A DNA stretch of 64,000 nucleotides from Luteimonas aestuarii (GCF_004357985.1 NZ_SMTF01000018.1:1-64000); one strand, 5' to 3'. Counted from the first letter of the stretch, positions 50,189 through 60,164 are shown. The notes: a model not told the origin generated them from the letters alone. A program made the numbers and translations.

Positions 50189-51420
50189 ACCGCAAAGGCG
50201 ACAAGGCCCTCATCGTCGGACTCGACATCGGCACCTCCAAGGTGGTGGCGCTGGTCGGCGAGTACTCGCCGGGCAATCCGATCGAGGTCATCGGCATCGG
50301 CAGCCACGAATCGCGCGGGCTCAAGCGCGGCGTGGTGGTGGATATCGAATCGACCGTGCAGTCGATCCAGCGCGCCATCGAGGAAGCCGAGCTGATGGCC
50401 GGCTGCGAGATCCGCAGCGTGTACGCCTCCATCTCCGGCAACCACGTGCAGTGCCGCAACTCCAACGGCATCGTGCCGATCCGCGACGGCGAAGTGACCT
50501 GGTCCGATCTCGACCGCGTGCTGGATGCGGCCAAGGCCGTGGCCATCCCCGCCGACCAGCGCATCCTGCACGCCATCCCGCGCGAGTACGTGCTGGACGA
50601 CTCGCAGGAAGGCATCCGCAACCCGGTGGGCATGACCGGCGTGCGCCTGGAAGTGCAGGCGCACCTCGTCGTGTGCGCGCAGTCCGCCGCGGCCAACATC
50701 AGCAAGTGCGTGCAACGCTGCGGCCTGTCGATCGACGACCTGGTGCTGTCGTCGCTGGCGTCCAGCACCGCGGTGCTGACCGGCGACGAGCGCGAGCTGG
50801 GCGTGGTGCTGGTGGACATGGGCGCGGGCACCACGGACCTGGCGGTATTCGTGCATGGCGCGATCTGCCACACCGCGTCGCTGCCCATCGCCGGCGACAA
50901 GGTCACCGAGGACATCGCGCACATGCTGCGCACGCCCACGCCCGAGGCCGAGCAGATCAAGGTGCGCTACGCCTGCGCACTGGCGCAGCTGGCCACGTCG
51001 GAAGAATCGATCCAGGTGCCGTCGGTCGGCGATCGACCGCCGCGGCGGCTGCCGCGCCAGTCGCTGGCGCAGGCGGTGCAGGCGCGCTACGAGGAAATCT
51101 TCGAAATGGTGCAGGCCGAGCTGCGCCGTTCCGGCTTCGAGCAGCACGTGCGCGCCGGCATGGTGCTGACCGGCGGCGCCTCGAAGATGGAAGGCGTGGT
51201 CGAACTGGCCGAGGAAATGCTGCAGATGCCGGTGCGGGTGGGCATCCCGCAGCACGTCACCGGCCTGGGCGAAGTGGTCAACAACCCGGTGCATGCCACC
51301 GGCGTCGGCCTGCTGCTGATGGGCAGCCAGATCGAACACCCGCGCCGTCCGTCGATCCCCACGGGTCGCGCGGGCAGCGTGTTCAAGAAACTCAAGACCT
51401 GGTTCAACGGCGAGTTCTGA
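50185..51420 (+). CDS. ftsA: Cell division protein FtsA
   Basis: 411-residue actin-like protein that anchors FtsZ to the membrane. Phosphate and adenosine motifs: VGLDIGTSKVVALVGE, LVDMGAGTTDLAVF and VLTGGASKMEG. The amphipathic membrane-targeting helix is at the very end (SVFKKLKTWFNGEF). It is followed by a 146-base gap before ftsZ, the first sizable gap in the cluster after mraZ. Confidence 0.97.
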   Translation: MNRKGDKALIVGLDIGTSKVVALVGEYSPGNPIEVIGIGSHESRGLKRGVVVDIESTVQSIQRAIEEAELMAGCEIRSVYASISGNHVQCRNSNGIVPIRDGEVTWSDLDRVLDAAKAVAIPADQRILHAIPREYVLDDSQEGIRNPVGMTGVRLEVQAHLVVCAQSAAANISKCVQRCGLSIDDLVLSSLASSTAVLTGDERELGVVLVDMGAGTTDLAVFVHGAICHTASLPIAGDKVTEDIAHMLRTPTPEAEQIKVRYACALAQLATSEESIQVPSVGDRPPRRLPRQSLAQAVQARYEEIFEMVQAELRRSGFEQHVRAGMVLTGGASKMEGVVELAEEMLQMPVRVGIPQHVTGLGEVVNNPVHATGVGLLLMGSQIEHPRRPSIPTGRAGSVFKKLKTWFNGEF

Positions 51421-51566
51421 CCGTGCGCACCGGGCAGCGGGCAAGGGCAGGAAGGGAAGGGCGGATCAGACCACGCAAGGCACGACGACGAAGCGCGTCA
51501 CGCGACATTGGCAACACCCCGGCAATCGAAGCAACACATAAATAACTACATCGAGAGGACATGGAC

Positions 51567-52823
51567 ATGGCGCATTTCGAACTGGTGGAAAAGATGGCTC
51601 CGAACGCCGTCATCAAGGTGGTCGGCGTGGGCGGCGGCGGCGGTAACGCGGTCGCGCACATGGTCGGCAGCAGCGTCGACGGGGTGGAATTCATCACCGC
51701 CAACACCGACGCGCAGGCGATCAAGAATTGCGGTGCGAAGCTGCAGCTGCAGCTGGGCACCAACGTCACCAAGGGCCTGGGTGCAGGCGCGAATCCCGAG
51801 GTCGGCCGGCAGGCCGCGCTGGAGGACCGCGAGATCATCATGGATGCGCTGCAGGGCGCCGACATGGTGTTCATCACCGCGGGCATGGGTGGCGGCACCG
51901 GCACCGGCGCCGCGCCGGTGGTGGCGCAGCTGGCGAAGGAGATGGGCATCCTGACCGTCGCCGTCGTCACCAAGCCGTTCCCGTTCGAAGGTCGCCGCCG
52001 CATGCAGGTGGCGCTGAAGGGCATCGAGGACCTGTCGCAGCACTGCGATTCGCTGATCACCATCCCCAACGAGAAGCTGATCACCGTGCTGGGCCGCAAC
52101 GCGACCATGGTGCAGGCCTTCCGCGCCGCCAACGACGTGCTGCTGGGCGCGGTGCAGGGCATCGCCGACCTGATCGTGCGTCCCGGCCTGATCAACGTCG
52201 ACTTCGCCGACGTGCGCACCGTCATGTCCGAGATGGGCCTGGCGATGATGGGCACCGGCCACGCCAAGGGCGACGACCGCGCCCAGGCCGCGGCGGAATC
52301 GGCGATCCAGAACCCGCTGCTGGACGACGTCAACCTGGCCGGCGCCAACGGCATCCTGGTCAACATCACCGCCGGTCCGGATTTCACGATGAGCGAGTTC
52401 GACGAAGTCGGCCGCACCGTCGAGAACTTCGCCAGCGAGGACGCGACCATCGTCATCGGCACCGTGCTCGACCCCGACATGCAGGACGAAGTGCGCGTCA
52501 CCGTCGTGGCCACCGGCCTCAACCGCGCCGCGGCGCGTCCGTCGGTGCGCGGTGGCAGCGACTTCGGCAGCACCGAAGCCGTGCGCCAGCGTCCGCAGGT
52601 GCAGCTGATCAGCAGCCAGGGCAAGCGCGACGGCACCACCGGCATGCTGATCGACGACGTCACCGATGCCTACACCCCCGGCAGCAACATCGCCGCCAGC
52701 CTGCGTGGCCGCAGCAGCGCCGCCGCCGAGCCGGCGGCAGCGGCCGCCCCGGCCGTGGCGGACTTCGGTGCGGACAGCAGCTACCTGGACATCCCGGCGT
52801 TTCTGCGCCGCCAGGCGGACTGA
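51567..52823 (+). CDS. ftsZ: Cell division GTPase FtsZ
   Basis: 418 residues. ATG 51567 is preferred because GAGAGGA (51553-51559) is 7 bases upstream; the ATG at 51561 is too close. The tubulin signature [14 protein letters not shown] starts near residue 108; also [11 protein letters not shown] and the NTDAQA segment. The C-terminal linker is Ala-rich and the conserved end peptide is [13 protein letters not shown], which binds FtsA and ZipA. Confidence 0.97.
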   Translation: MAHFELVEKMAPNAVIKVVGVGGGGGNAVAHMVGSSVDGVEFITANTDAQAIKNCGAKLQLQLGTNVTKGLGAGANPEVGRQAALEDREIIMDALQGADMVFITAGMGGGTGTGAAPVVAQLAKEMGILTVAVVTKPFPFEGRRRMQVALKGIEDLSQHCDSLITIPNEKLITVLGRNATMVQAFRAANDVLLGAVQGIADLIVRPGLINVDFADVRTVMSEMGLAMMGTGHAKGDDRAQAAAESAIQNPLLDDVNLAGANGILVNITAGPDFTMSEFDEVGRTVENFASEDATIVIGTVLDPDMQDEVRVTVVATGLNRAAARPSVRGGSDFGSTEAVRQRPQVQLISSQGKRDGTTGMLIDDVTDAYTPGSNIAASLRGRSSAAAEPAAAAAPAVADFGADSSYLDIPAFLRRQAD

Positions 52824-52844
52824 CGTCCCTGTAACACAGCAATA

Positions 52845-52940
52845 GCCCCTCCCCCGTTTACGGGGGAGGGCTGGGGTGGGGGCAAGTCCGTCGAGTCGTC
52901 GCCCCCATCCCGACCTTCCGCCGCGGGTGCGGGGGAAGGC
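52845..52940. repeat. Palindromic spacer repeat after ftsZ, possible terminator
   Basis: The stem CCCTCCCCCG/CGGGGGAGGG with a TTTA loop (52848-52871) begins 25 bases after the ftsZ stop, followed by GCTGGGGTGGGGGC and a second, weaker inverted copy ending near 52940. It may serve as an attenuating hairpin, but no T run follows. Confidence 0.75.
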
Positions 52941-53049
52941 GCAGAGCGTCACCACCATGTCTCTTTGCCGCCGGGCTCCACCGGCCCGGCGGCTTTCTGG
53001 GTACTGATCCCCGACAGGGGCGCTTTCGTTCATATTCAGGCCCGCCGGT

Positions 53050-53055
53050 GATAAT
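53050..53055 (+). promoter_or_regulatory. -10 box (GATAAT) for lpxC
   Basis: GGTGATAATCTGG lies 55 bases before the lpxC start, in the 286-base ftsZ-lpxC gap. The -35 region is poor. It suggests lpxC can be read apart from the rest of the cluster. Confidence 0.5.
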
Positions 53056-53109
53056 CTGGCCCGTCGTTCCGTGGGTGGGACGGCCAGCCTTCCGAGGACT
53101 CCATCGCCG

Positions 53110-54018
53110 ATGCCCCAGCAACGCACCATCAAGAACGAGATCCGCGCGACGGGCGTTGGCCTGCACAGCGGCGAGAAGGTGTTCCTGACGTTGCGCCCGG
53201 CCTCGCCGGACACCGGCATCGTGTTCCGTCGCGTCGACCTGGACCCGGTGGTCGAGATCCCCGCCTCCGGCGAACTGGTCAGCGAGACCACCCTGTGCAC
53301 CGGCCTGACCTGCGATGGCGCCAAGGTGCAGACCGTCGAGCACCTGATGTCGGCACTGGCCGGCCTGGGCATCGACAACCTCTACGTGGACCTGTCCGCA
53401 CCCGAAGTGCCGATCATGGACGGCTCCTCCGGTCCGTTCGTGTTCCTGTTGCAGTCGGCCGGCGTGGTCGAGCAGGCGGCGCCCAAGCGCTTCATCCGCA
53501 TCAAGCGCCCGGTCGAGGTGCGTGAGGGCGACAAGATCGCCCGCTTCGAGCCCTACGACGGCTACCGCCTCAGTTTCACCATCGACTTCAACCACCCGTC
53601 CATCCCCAGCTCGCAGTCCGAGGCGGCGGTGGAGTTCTCCACCGACAACTACATCCGCGAAGTCAGCCGTGCGCGCACCTTCGGCTTCATGCGCGACCTG
53701 GAATACATGCGCGAGCGCAACCTCGGCCTCGGCGGCTCGATGGACAACGCCATCGTGCTGGACGAATTCCGCGTGCTCAACGAAGACGGCCTGCGCTACG
53801 CCGACGAGTTCGTGCGCCACAAGATCCTCGATGCCGTGGGCGACCTGTATCTCGCCGGGCGTCCCGTGCTGGGCGCCTTCCATGGCCACAAGTCGGGCCA
53901 CGCGCTGAACAACAAGCTGGTGCGCGCCTTGCTGGCCGACCGGTCCGCGTGGGAAGAGGTCACGTTCCCGCAGACCGCGCCGTCGCCCGTCGCCTACGGG
54001 GTCCCCGTCGCCGCCTGA
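53110..54018 (+). CDS. lpxC: UDP-3-O-acyl-N-acetylglucosamine deacetylase LpxC
   Basis: 302-residue zinc amidase, the committed step of lipid A synthesis. Zinc ligands His78, His237 and Asp241 (EHLMSAL and [10 protein letters not shown]) and catalytic His264 (HKSGHALNN) fit E. coli numbering minus one. The start is ATG 53110 ([20 protein letters not shown]). It closes the dcw run. Confidence 0.97.
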   Translation: MPQQRTIKNEIRATGVGLHSGEKVFLTLRPASPDTGIVFRRVDLDPVVEIPASGELVSETTLCTGLTCDGAKVQTVEHLMSALAGLGIDNLYVDLSAPEVPIMDGSSGPFVFLLQSAGVVEQAAPKRFIRIKRPVEVREGDKIARFEPYDGYRLSFTIDFNHPSIPSSQSEAAVEFSTDNYIREVSRARTFGFMRDLEYMRERNLGLGGSMDNAIVLDEFRVLNEDGLRYADEFVRHKILDAVGDLYLAGRPVLGAFHGHKSGHALNNKLVRALLADRSAWEEVTFPQTAPSPVAYGVPVAA

Positions 54019-54046
54019 ATGCGGTGTGCGTCGCAAATCCTTGATT

Positions 54047-54090
54047 CGTAAAGAATTGCTTTACGGTCAAAAATCGTGACCCCAGTCACG
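54047..54090. terminator. Two hairpins between convergent lpxC and dciA
   Basis: CGTAAAG, AATTG, CTTTACG (54047-54065) and GTGAC, CCCA, GTCAC (54076-54089) lie in an AT-richer stretch after lpxC and before the dciA stop. The A-rich piece between them would read as T-rich on the minus strand after the second hairpin, so the pair could terminate both convergent genes. Confidence 0.6.
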
Positions 54091-54136
54091 GATTAACGCC
54101 GCCATCGCCCCGCGAGGACGGCGAACTAGCATTCCG

Positions 54137-54736
54137 TTAACTTCCGCCGCGCCCCTGGCCGTTAGGATGCGCCGTCCGTGACGGGTCGCCGGGGCCACCT
54201 GCCGCCCCGTCCGGACGAGGTCCCGCCTGCCCATCGTCGCCTCCACCGGAGGTGTCCGGGGATGCGAGGGATGCCAGCGCCGCGCGCAGGGCCTTGCCCT
54301 CGACGGTCGATGTCGTCCCGCGTTGCGCAGGTGTCCCGGACGCGTTGGCGGCATTCGCACGCCATGTCGGCCGGGTCGTCGTCCTGACGACGAGGTCCGT
54401 CACTTCCAGCCCGATGGAGCGGGCAGCGTCGACCAGACCCGGAGCGGCCATGCGCAACCTGGCATGCCACACCGGCGAATCGACGAGGTACACCAGGCGC
54501 TGCCCATCCACGTTCGCCAGCCGCGCATGCGCGGCGACGCCCCTGGGCAGCAGCGGCTGGAGCCGACGATCGAGTGCGTCTAGCCACAAGGCGCGACGGA
54601 CGGGATCGCCGGACTGTCCCGACAACAGCGCATCCAGCGCCGGCGTCGGGACGCACGACCGCTCCGCATCCCCGGCAGGACGCCCGGACCCTTTCGAACG
54701 TTTCGACGGAACATCAGACATCGCATGACTGTACAT
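54137..54736 (-). CDS. dciA: DUF721 protein, DciA-type replicative helicase loader
   Basis: 199 residues from ATG 54736, chosen because minus-strand GGAGG (54745-54749) lies 8 bases upstream; ATG 54721 is a second option. The DUF721 core covers about 30-125 (WLDALDRRLQPLLPRGVAAH, LVYLVDSPVWHARLRMAAP); the C-terminal 50 residues are Gly/Pro/Asp-rich. DciA proteins are the ancestral helicase operators in bacteria without DnaC. Its place between lpxC and secA is shared with Pseudomonas. The start overlaps that of the divergent M23 gene. Confidence 0.85.
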   Translation of the reverse strand: MYSHAMSDVPSKRSKGSGRPAGDAERSCVPTPALDALLSGQSGDPVRRALWLDALDRRLQPLLPRGVAAHARLANVDGQRLVYLVDSPVWHARLRMAAPGLVDAARSIGLEVTDLVVRTTTRPTWRANAANASGTPAQRGTTSTVEGKALRAALASLASPDTSGGGDDGQAGPRPDGAAGGPGDPSRTAHPNGQGRGGS

Positions 54737-55651
54737 ATGAAACACCTCCACGGCATGTCCGACTGGATGCACCGCCATGCCACGCAGCTGGCCACCCGCT
54801 GCCGCAGCCTCGCCATCGCCAAGCCCGTCTCCAGCGCCATCGTGCTGATGGCCGCCGGCATGCTGGTCGCCGCGGCCATGGGCAGCGCCGGCACGCTGCG
54901 CCTGCAGGCCACGCTGGCCGAGCAGGACGCCCGCCTCGACGAGACCCGCCGCGAGGCGCAGCGCGAACTCAACGCGCTGGCGGCGCGCCTGGGCGAACTG
55001 CAGGCGCAGGCCAACCGCCTCAACGCCTTGGGCGACCGCCTGACCCGCGTCGCCAAGCTGGGCGACGGCGAATTCGACTTCAACCGCCCGGTGGGCGTGG
55101 GTGGCGCCGATGCGCCGCGCGACATCGCCGCCAGTGAACTGCGCGACGGACTGGCCGGCATCGACCAGGACTTCCAGCGTTCCGGAAGCCAGCTTTCGGT
55201 GCTCGACGCGCTGCTGTTCGATCAGGAGCTGGTGCGCAACGCCATGCCTTCGCGCGCGCCGGTCGCGAACAGCTTCATCACCTCCGGCTACGGCCATCGC
55301 GCCGATCCGTTCGGCGGCGGCAGCCAGTACCACCGCGGCATCGATTTCGACGCCCGCACCGGCGACCCGGTGATGACCGTCGCCGACGGCGTGGTCAGCT
55401 ATTCGGGCTGGCGCTCGGGCTACGGCAACACCGTCGAGGTGGACCACGGCAACGGCTTCGTCACCCGCTACGCGCACAACTCGCGCAACACGGTGAAGGT
55501 GGGCGACCTGGTGCGTGCCGGCCACGAGATCGCCAAGGCCGGTTCCACCGGGCGCTCCACCGGCGCACACGTGCATTTCGAAGTCTGGGAAAACGGCCGC
55601 GTGCACAACCCGCGCAAGTTCCTCGGCGAGATCGGCGCGAAGCGGATGTGA
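54725..55651 (+). CDS. M23-family (LytM domain) peptidase
   Basis: 308 residues: membrane segment at about 38-58, coiled coil (about 60-110) and a periplasmic LytM domain (about 190-300). Zinc and catalytic residues are seen: His203 and Asp207 (HRGIDFD), His282 and His284 (HVHFE). So it is likely an active cell wall endopeptidase or a division-site hydrolase rather than a degenerate activator. ATG 54725 has no ribosome-binding site; ATG 54737 and ATG 54755 are alternatives. It is divergent from dciA with overlapping start regions. Confidence 0.9.
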   Translation: MTVHMKHLHGMSDWMHRHATQLATRCRSLAIAKPVSSAIVLMAAGMLVAAAMGSAGTLRLQATLAEQDARLDETRREAQRELNALAARLGELQAQANRLNALGDRLTRVAKLGDGEFDFNRPVGVGGADAPRDIAASELRDGLAGIDQDFQRSGSQLSVLDALLFDQELVRNAMPSRAPVANSFITSGYGHRADPFGGGSQYHRGIDFDARTGDPVMTVADGVVSYSGWRSGYGNTVEVDHGNGFVTRYAHNSRNTVKVGDLVRAGHEIAKAGSTGRSTGAHVHFEVWENGRVHNPRKFLGEIGAKRM

Positions 55652-56190
55652 TCGCTCCGGGCCCATCCCCCGCGACGCGGAGGGAGGGCACGGCCACGCC
55701 CTCGCGCACTCACGACGCGCTCCCTCACCCGCGGCGCGCCCCCGACTTGCTCCCTCCCCCGCAGCGCAGGGGAGGGTTGGGGTGGGGGCCCGTGCCGTCG
55801 CCGCGAATTTGATCAAGACTGAAACGCCCCCTCCCGGCCTCCCCCCGCTGCGCGGAGGGAGGGGCATGGTTTTCGACTCACTGCGCCCGCGATGTGCTCC
55901 CTCCCCCGCAATGCGGGGGAGGGTTGGGGTGGGGGGCGTGCCGTCGCGGCGCAATTGATCGAGACTGAAACACCCCTCCCGGCCTCCCCCCGCTGCGCGC
56001 AGGGAGGGGCATGGTTTTCGACTCACTGCGCCCGCGATGTGCTCCCTCCCCCGCGATGCGGGGGAGGATTGGGGTGGGGGGGCGTGCCGTCGCGGCGCAA
56101 TTGATCGAGACTGAAACGCCCCTCCCGGCCTCCCCGCGCTGCGCGGAGGGAGGGACAAGGTTTTCGATGCACTGCGCCCGTGATTCACCT
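55652..56190. repeat. Repeat array before secA, including a 146-bp tandem
   Basis: No gene is present. From 55811 a unit of 146 bases is repeated (55811-55956, 55957-56102, then a partial copy to about 56190). Each opens GATCRAGACTGAAAC and holds two palindromes: CTCCCGGCCTCC...GGAGGGAGG and CCCTCCCCCGC...GCGGGGGAGG. Upstream (55652-55810) are two further palindrome copies. The repeats carry the family core also seen after ftsZ and secA. Confidence 0.92.
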
Positions 56191-56261
56191 GCGCGGCGCG
56201 ACGACAGCAGCCTCCCCCGCGCCATGGCGGGCCTTGCAAAGCCCGCGCCCCGCCACCACGG

Positions 56262-56267
56262 TACAAT
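56262..56267 (+). promoter_or_regulatory. -10 box (TACAAT) in front of secA
   Basis: GGTACAATGCG is a good -10; TTGCAA at 56234-56239 is the nearest -35 but the 22-base spacing is too long. If used, transcription starts near 56274, about 90 bases before secA and just ahead of the terminator-like hairpin. Confidence 0.5.
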
Positions 56268-56281
56268 GCGCGTTGCCACAG

Positions 56282-56306
56282 AAAAGGGCGCCTGAGCGCC
56301 CTTTTT
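56282..56306 (+). terminator. Intrinsic terminator in the secA leader
   Basis: AAAAGGGCGC, CTGA, GCGCCCTTTT forms a 10-base stem with a run of five T residues. It stands 57 bases before the secA start and downstream of the -10 candidate at 56262, so it could act as an attenuator of secA or end upstream transcription. Confidence 0.8.
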
Positions 56307-56362
56307 CATTGCCGGGCCCCCGCGGGGCGCGCCCGGCCCCCGTCACAGTATCCGGTAAGCCC

Positions 56363-59095
56363 ATGCTCAATCGCCTGCTCACCAGCGTCTTCGGTAGCCG
56401 CAACGACCGCTTCGTCAAGCAACTCGGCGGCGTCGTCAAGAAGATCAATGCCTTCGAACCCCAGATGCAGGCGTTGTCCGACGCCGAGCTGCAGGCCAAG
56501 ACTCCCGAGTTCAAGGAGCGCATCGCCAAGGGCGAGTCGCTGGACAAGGTGCTGCCCGAAGCCTTCGCCGTCTGCCGCGAGGCCAGCGTGCGTGTACTGG
56601 GACTGCGCCACTACGACGTGCAGCTGGTCGGTGGCATGGTGCTGCACATGGGCAAGATCGCCGAGATGCGCACCGGCGAAGGCAAGACCTTGGTCGCCAC
56701 GCTGCCGTGCTACCTGAATGCGCTGGAAGGCAAGGGCGTCCACGTCGTCACCGTGAACGACTACCTCGCCCGCCGCGACGCCGCGCAGATGGGCAAGCTG
56801 TACAACTGGCTGGGCCTCAGCGTGGGCGTGGTCTACCCGGGCATGCAGCATTCCGACAAGCACGCCGCCTACGGCGCCGACATCACCTACGGCACCAACA
56901 ACGAATTCGGCTTCGACTACCTGCGCGACAACATGGCCATGTCGAAGCAGGACCGCTTCCAGCGCGGCCTGCACTACGCCATCGTCGACGAGGTCGACTC
57001 CATCCTGATCGACGAAGCGCGCACGCCGCTGATCATCTCAGGCCCCGCCGACGATTCGCCGGACCTGTACATCAAGGTCAACCGCCTGGTGCCGCAGTTC
57101 ACCCGCCAGGCCGCCGAGGACGGCGAGGGCGACTACTGGGTGGACGAGAAGGGCAAGCAGGTGCACCTGTCCGAAGCCGGGCAGGAGCTCGCCGAGGAGC
57201 TGTTGCGCAAGGCCGGCATCATCGGCGAGGACGACGGCCTGTACGCGCCCCACAACATCCACGTGGTGCACCACCTCAACGCCGCGCTGCGCGCGCACGC
57301 CATCTACCAGCGCGACGACCACTACATCGTGCGCGATGGCGAGGTCATCATCGTCGACGAGTTCACCGGCCGCACGCTGCCGGGCCGGCGCTGGTCCGAC
57401 GGCCTGCACCAGGCGGTGGAGGCGAAGGAAGGCGTGCCGGTGCAGCGCGAGAACCAGACCCTGGCCAGCATCACCTTCCAGAACCTGTTCCGCATGTACG
57501 GCAAGCTCTCGGGCATGACCGGCACCGCCGATACCGAGGCGTTCGAGTTCAACAGCATCTACAACCTGGAAGTGGTGGTCATCCCCACCCACCGCCCGAT
57601 GATCCGCGTGGATCACTCCGATGCCGTGTTCCTCAACCGCAACGGCAAGTTCCGCGCCGTCGCGCGCGAGATCAAGGACGCCTACGGCCGTGGCCAGCCG
57701 GTGCTGGTGGGCACCACGTCCATCGAAGTGTCCGAACTGCTGTCCAAGTTCCTGCGCGACGAGAAGATCCCGCACGAAGTGCTCAACGCCAAGCAGCACG
57801 AGCGCGAGGCGCAGATCGTCGCCAATGCCGGCCGCCCGCAGGCGGTCACCATCGCCACCAACATGGCCGGCCGCGGTACCGACATCGTGCTGGGCGGTTC
57901 GCTGGACGCCGAACTGGCCGAACTGGGCGAGGACGCCAGCGAGGCCGACAAGGCCCGCGTGCGCAGCGAGTGGCAGAAGCGCCATGACGCCGTGGTCGCC
58001 GCCGGCGGCCTGCACATCCTGGGCACCGAACGCCACGAATCGCGCCGCATCGACAACCAGCTGCGCGGCCGCTCCGGCCGCCAGGGCGACCCGGGTTCCA
58101 GCCGCTTCTACCTGTCGCTGGAAGACAACCTGATGCGCATCTTCGCCGCCGACTGGGTGCAGAAGGTGATGGCGCGCATGGGCCTGCAGGAAGACGACAT
58201 CATCGAAAGCCCGCTGGTGTCGAAGCAGATCGCCAACGCGCAGCGCAAGGTCGAAGCGCACAACTTCGACATCCGCAAGAACCTGCTGGACTTCGACGAC
58301 GTCAACAACGACCAGCGCAAGGTGATCTACGGCCAGCGCGACGAACTGCTCGACGCCGACAGCGTGCAGGACAACATCGAAGGCATCCGCGGCGACGTGG
58401 TGGCCGAGCTGATCGAGCGTTACGTGCCGGCCGAATCGATCCACGACATGTGGGACCTGCAGGGCCTCGATGCCACGCTGGAGCAGGAATACGGCGTGCG
58501 CGCCGACGTGCAGGGCCTGGTGGAGCGGGGCACCGACGTGGATGCCGACGAAATCGCGCGCCACGTGCACGCCGCGGTCGACAAGACCTTCGCCGACAAG
58601 GAAGCCTCGGTGGGCGGGGACACCATGCGCATGCTGGAAAAGCACATCATGCTCAACGTGCTCGACCAGAACTGGAAGGAGCACCTGGGGCGCATGGACT
58701 ACCTGCGCCAGGGCATCCACCTGCGCGGCTACGCGCAGAAGCAGCCCAAGCAGGAGTACAAGAAGGAAGCCTTCGCGCTGTTCAGCGAGATGCTGGACAA
58801 GGTGAAGCGCGAGGTGGTCACCCTGCTGGCGCGGGTGCGCATCCGCACCGAGGAAGAAATCGCCGCGATGGAAGCGCAGGAGCGCGCGCAGGCCGAGGCC
58901 AAGCTGCGCCAGGCGCAGTTCCAGCACGAAAGCGCCGGCGGCTACAGCGCCGACGAGGAAGCCGCACAACCCGACTACCAGCAGCAGGGCCCGCGCACGC
59001 CGGTGGTCCGCGACGGCCCCAAGGTGGGCCGTAACGACCCGTGCCCCTGCGGCAGCGGCAAGAAGTACAAGCACTGCCATGGGCAGTTGTCCTGA
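56363..59095 (+). CDS. secA: Preprotein translocase ATPase SecA
   Basis: 910 residues from ATG 56363 ([20 protein letters not shown]). Walker [14 protein letters not shown] near residue 104, [20 protein letters not shown] (about 212-231), and the C-terminal zinc SecB-binding tail [17 protein letters not shown]. It drives export through SecYEG and is also required by type II substrates that use the Sec route. Normal length. A spacer repeat follows directly. Confidence 0.98.
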   Translation: MLNRLLTSVFGSRNDRFVKQLGGVVKKINAFEPQMQALSDAELQAKTPEFKERIAKGESLDKVLPEAFAVCREASVRVLGLRHYDVQLVGGMVLHMGKIAEMRTGEGKTLVATLPCYLNALEGKGVHVVTVNDYLARRDAAQMGKLYNWLGLSVGVVYPGMQHSDKHAAYGADITYGTNNEFGFDYLRDNMAMSKQDRFQRGLHYAIVDEVDSILIDEARTPLIISGPADDSPDLYIKVNRLVPQFTRQAAEDGEGDYWVDEKGKQVHLSEAGQELAEELLRKAGIIGEDDGLYAPHNIHVVHHLNAALRAHAIYQRDDHYIVRDGEVIIVDEFTGRTLPGRRWSDGLHQAVEAKEGVPVQRENQTLASITFQNLFRMYGKLSGMTGTADTEAFEFNSIYNLEVVVIPTHRPMIRVDHSDAVFLNRNGKFRAVAREIKDAYGRGQPVLVGTTSIEVSELLSKFLRDEKIPHEVLNAKQHEREAQIVANAGRPQAVTIATNMAGRGTDIVLGGSLDAELAELGEDASEADKARVRSEWQKRHDAVVAAGGLHILGTERHESRRIDNQLRGRSGRQGDPGSSRFYLSLEDNLMRIFAADWVQKVMARMGLQEDDIIESPLVSKQIANAQRKVEAHNFDIRKNLLDFDDVNNDQRKVIYGQRDELLDADSVQDNIEGIRGDVVAELIERYVPAESIHDMWDLQGLDATLEQEYGVRADVQGLVERGTDVDADEIARHVHAAVDKTFADKEASVGGDTMRMLEKHIMLNVLDQNWKEHLGRMDYLRQGIHLRGYAQKQPKQEYKKEAFALFSEMLDKVKREVVTLLARVRIRTEEEIAAMEAQERAQAEAKLRQAQFQHESAGGYSADEEAAQPDYQQQGPRTPVVRDGPKVGRNDPCPCGSGKKYKHCHGQLS

Positions 59096-59100
59096 CGAAC

Positions 59101-59222
59101 CGCTCCCTCCCCCGCAACGCGGGGGAGGGTTGGGGTGGGGGTAAGCCGGAACCCGGCATGTCGGACTCCGCCCGCCCCCCTCCCAACCTCCCCCCGCGTG
59201 AGCGGAGGGAGGGGCACAGGAC
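59101..59222. repeat. Palindromic repeat pair overlapping the start of the Nudix gene
   Basis: First copy: CTCCCTCCCCCGCAACGCG...GGGAGGGTTGGGGTGGGGG just after the secA stop. Second, inverted copy: CCCCCCTCCCAACCTCCCCCC...GCGGAGGGAGGGGC at about 59173-59215, in frame within the Nudix-ThiE coding sequence. Confidence 0.85.
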
Positions 59223-60156
59223 CGTCCACGTCGCCGCCGGCGTGATCACCGACCCGCGCGGCCGCATCCTGCTGGCGCGCCGCACCGAAGGCCGTGACCT
59301 CGCCGGCTTGTGGGAATTCCCCGGCGGCAAGGTCGAACCCGGTGAAACCCCCGAAGCCGCGCTCGCCCGCGAACTGCACGAGGAGCTCGGCATCGACATC
59401 GACGTCGGCGCCGCCCTGATCAACGTGCCGCAGGCGTATCCCGGCAAGCGCCTGCAGCTCGACGTGCGCCACGTCGCCGCCTGGCGCGGCACCCCGAAGG
59501 GGCGCGAAGGGCAGGCGCTGGCCTGGGTGGCACCCGACAAGCTGGCCCGCTACCCCATGCCACCCGCCGACGTGCCCGTGGTGGGCGCGTTGCTGCAGCC
59601 CGACCGCTATCTGGTCACGCCATCGCCCGGTGACGATGACGCAGCCTGGTGCGCGCAGTTCGATGCCGCGCTGGCCGCAGGCATCCGCCGCGTGCAGTTC
59701 CGCGTGCATGGCGTGGATGCCGATCGCCGGCGCGCGCTGTTCGCGCATGCGCACGCGCGCTGTCGCAAGGCGGGCGCCGGACTGCTGGTCAATGGCGATG
59801 CCGCACTGGCGCAGGCGTCCGGCGTTGGCCTGCACCTGCGTGCGGCGCAACTGCGCGCGTTCGATGCGCGCCCGGTGGCCGACGACGTGACGCTGGCCGC
59901 CTCGTGCCATGACGACGAAGACCTGGCGCTGGCGCAGGCGCTGGGCTGCGATTTCGTCGTGCTGGGCCCGGTGGCGGAGACCGCCAGCCATCCGGGGCAG
60001 GCGGGCATCGGCTGGGCGCGTTTCGCGGAGATGCGCGAGCGCACATCGTTGCCGATCTACGCGATCGGCGGGATGGGGCCGCAAGACATCGCCGTGGCAC
60101 GGCGACATGGCGCGCAGGGCGTGGCGGCGATCCGGGGGCTCTGGTCGCGGCGGTGA
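59158..60156 (+). CDS. Nudix hydrolase (MutT-like) fused to a ThiE-like domain
   Basis: 332 residues from ATG 59158, the only good start near the domain. The Nudix box is G57-x5-E63-x7-R71-E72-L-x-E75-E76-L-G78 (VEPGETPEAALARELHEELG), in a domain that would hydrolyse oxidised nucleotides such as 8-oxo-dGTP. After a linker, residues about 160-330 resemble thiamine phosphate synthase (DFVVLGPV, SHPGQAGIGW, LPIYAIGGMGPQDI), a fusion known in other proteobacteria; that half may not make thiamine phosphate. Residues about 7-18 are encoded by the spacer repeat, so the original start may have been lost or moved. Confidence 0.88.
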   Translation: MSDSARPPPNLPPRERREGHRTVHVAAGVITDPRGRILLARRTEGRDLAGLWEFPGGKVEPGETPEAALARELHEELGIDIDVGAALINVPQAYPGKRLQLDVRHVAAWRGTPKGREGQALAWVAPDKLARYPMPPADVPVVGALLQPDRYLVTPSPGDDDAAWCAQFDAALAAGIRRVQFRVHGVDADRRRALFAHAHARCRKAGAGLLVNGDAALAQASGVGLHLRAAQLRAFDARPVADDVTLAASCHDDEDLALAQALGCDFVVLGPVAETASHPGQAGIGWARFAEMRERTSLPIYAIGGMGPQDIAVARRHGAQGVAAIRGLWSRR

Positions 60157-60164
60157 GGGTGCAT

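Noticed and set aside
51561..51566. ATG 51561 as the ftsZ start
   Set aside because: The ribosome-binding site GAGAGGA would be only 1 base away; ATG 51567 has normal spacing.
54075..54090. CRP-like GTGA-N6-TCAC palindrome after lpxC
   Set aside because: It lies between two convergent genes where no promoter is needed; a terminator hairpin explains it better than an operator.
55811..56190. Possible CRISPR array
   Set aside because: Units are 146 bases with near-identical contents throughout; there are no short direct repeats separated by unique spacers and no cas genes.
56266..56295. Nine-codon [12 protein letters not shown] as a certain leader peptide
   Set aside because: Its ATG overlaps the -10 candidate and no ribosome-binding site precedes it; kept only as a remark in the secA leader finding.
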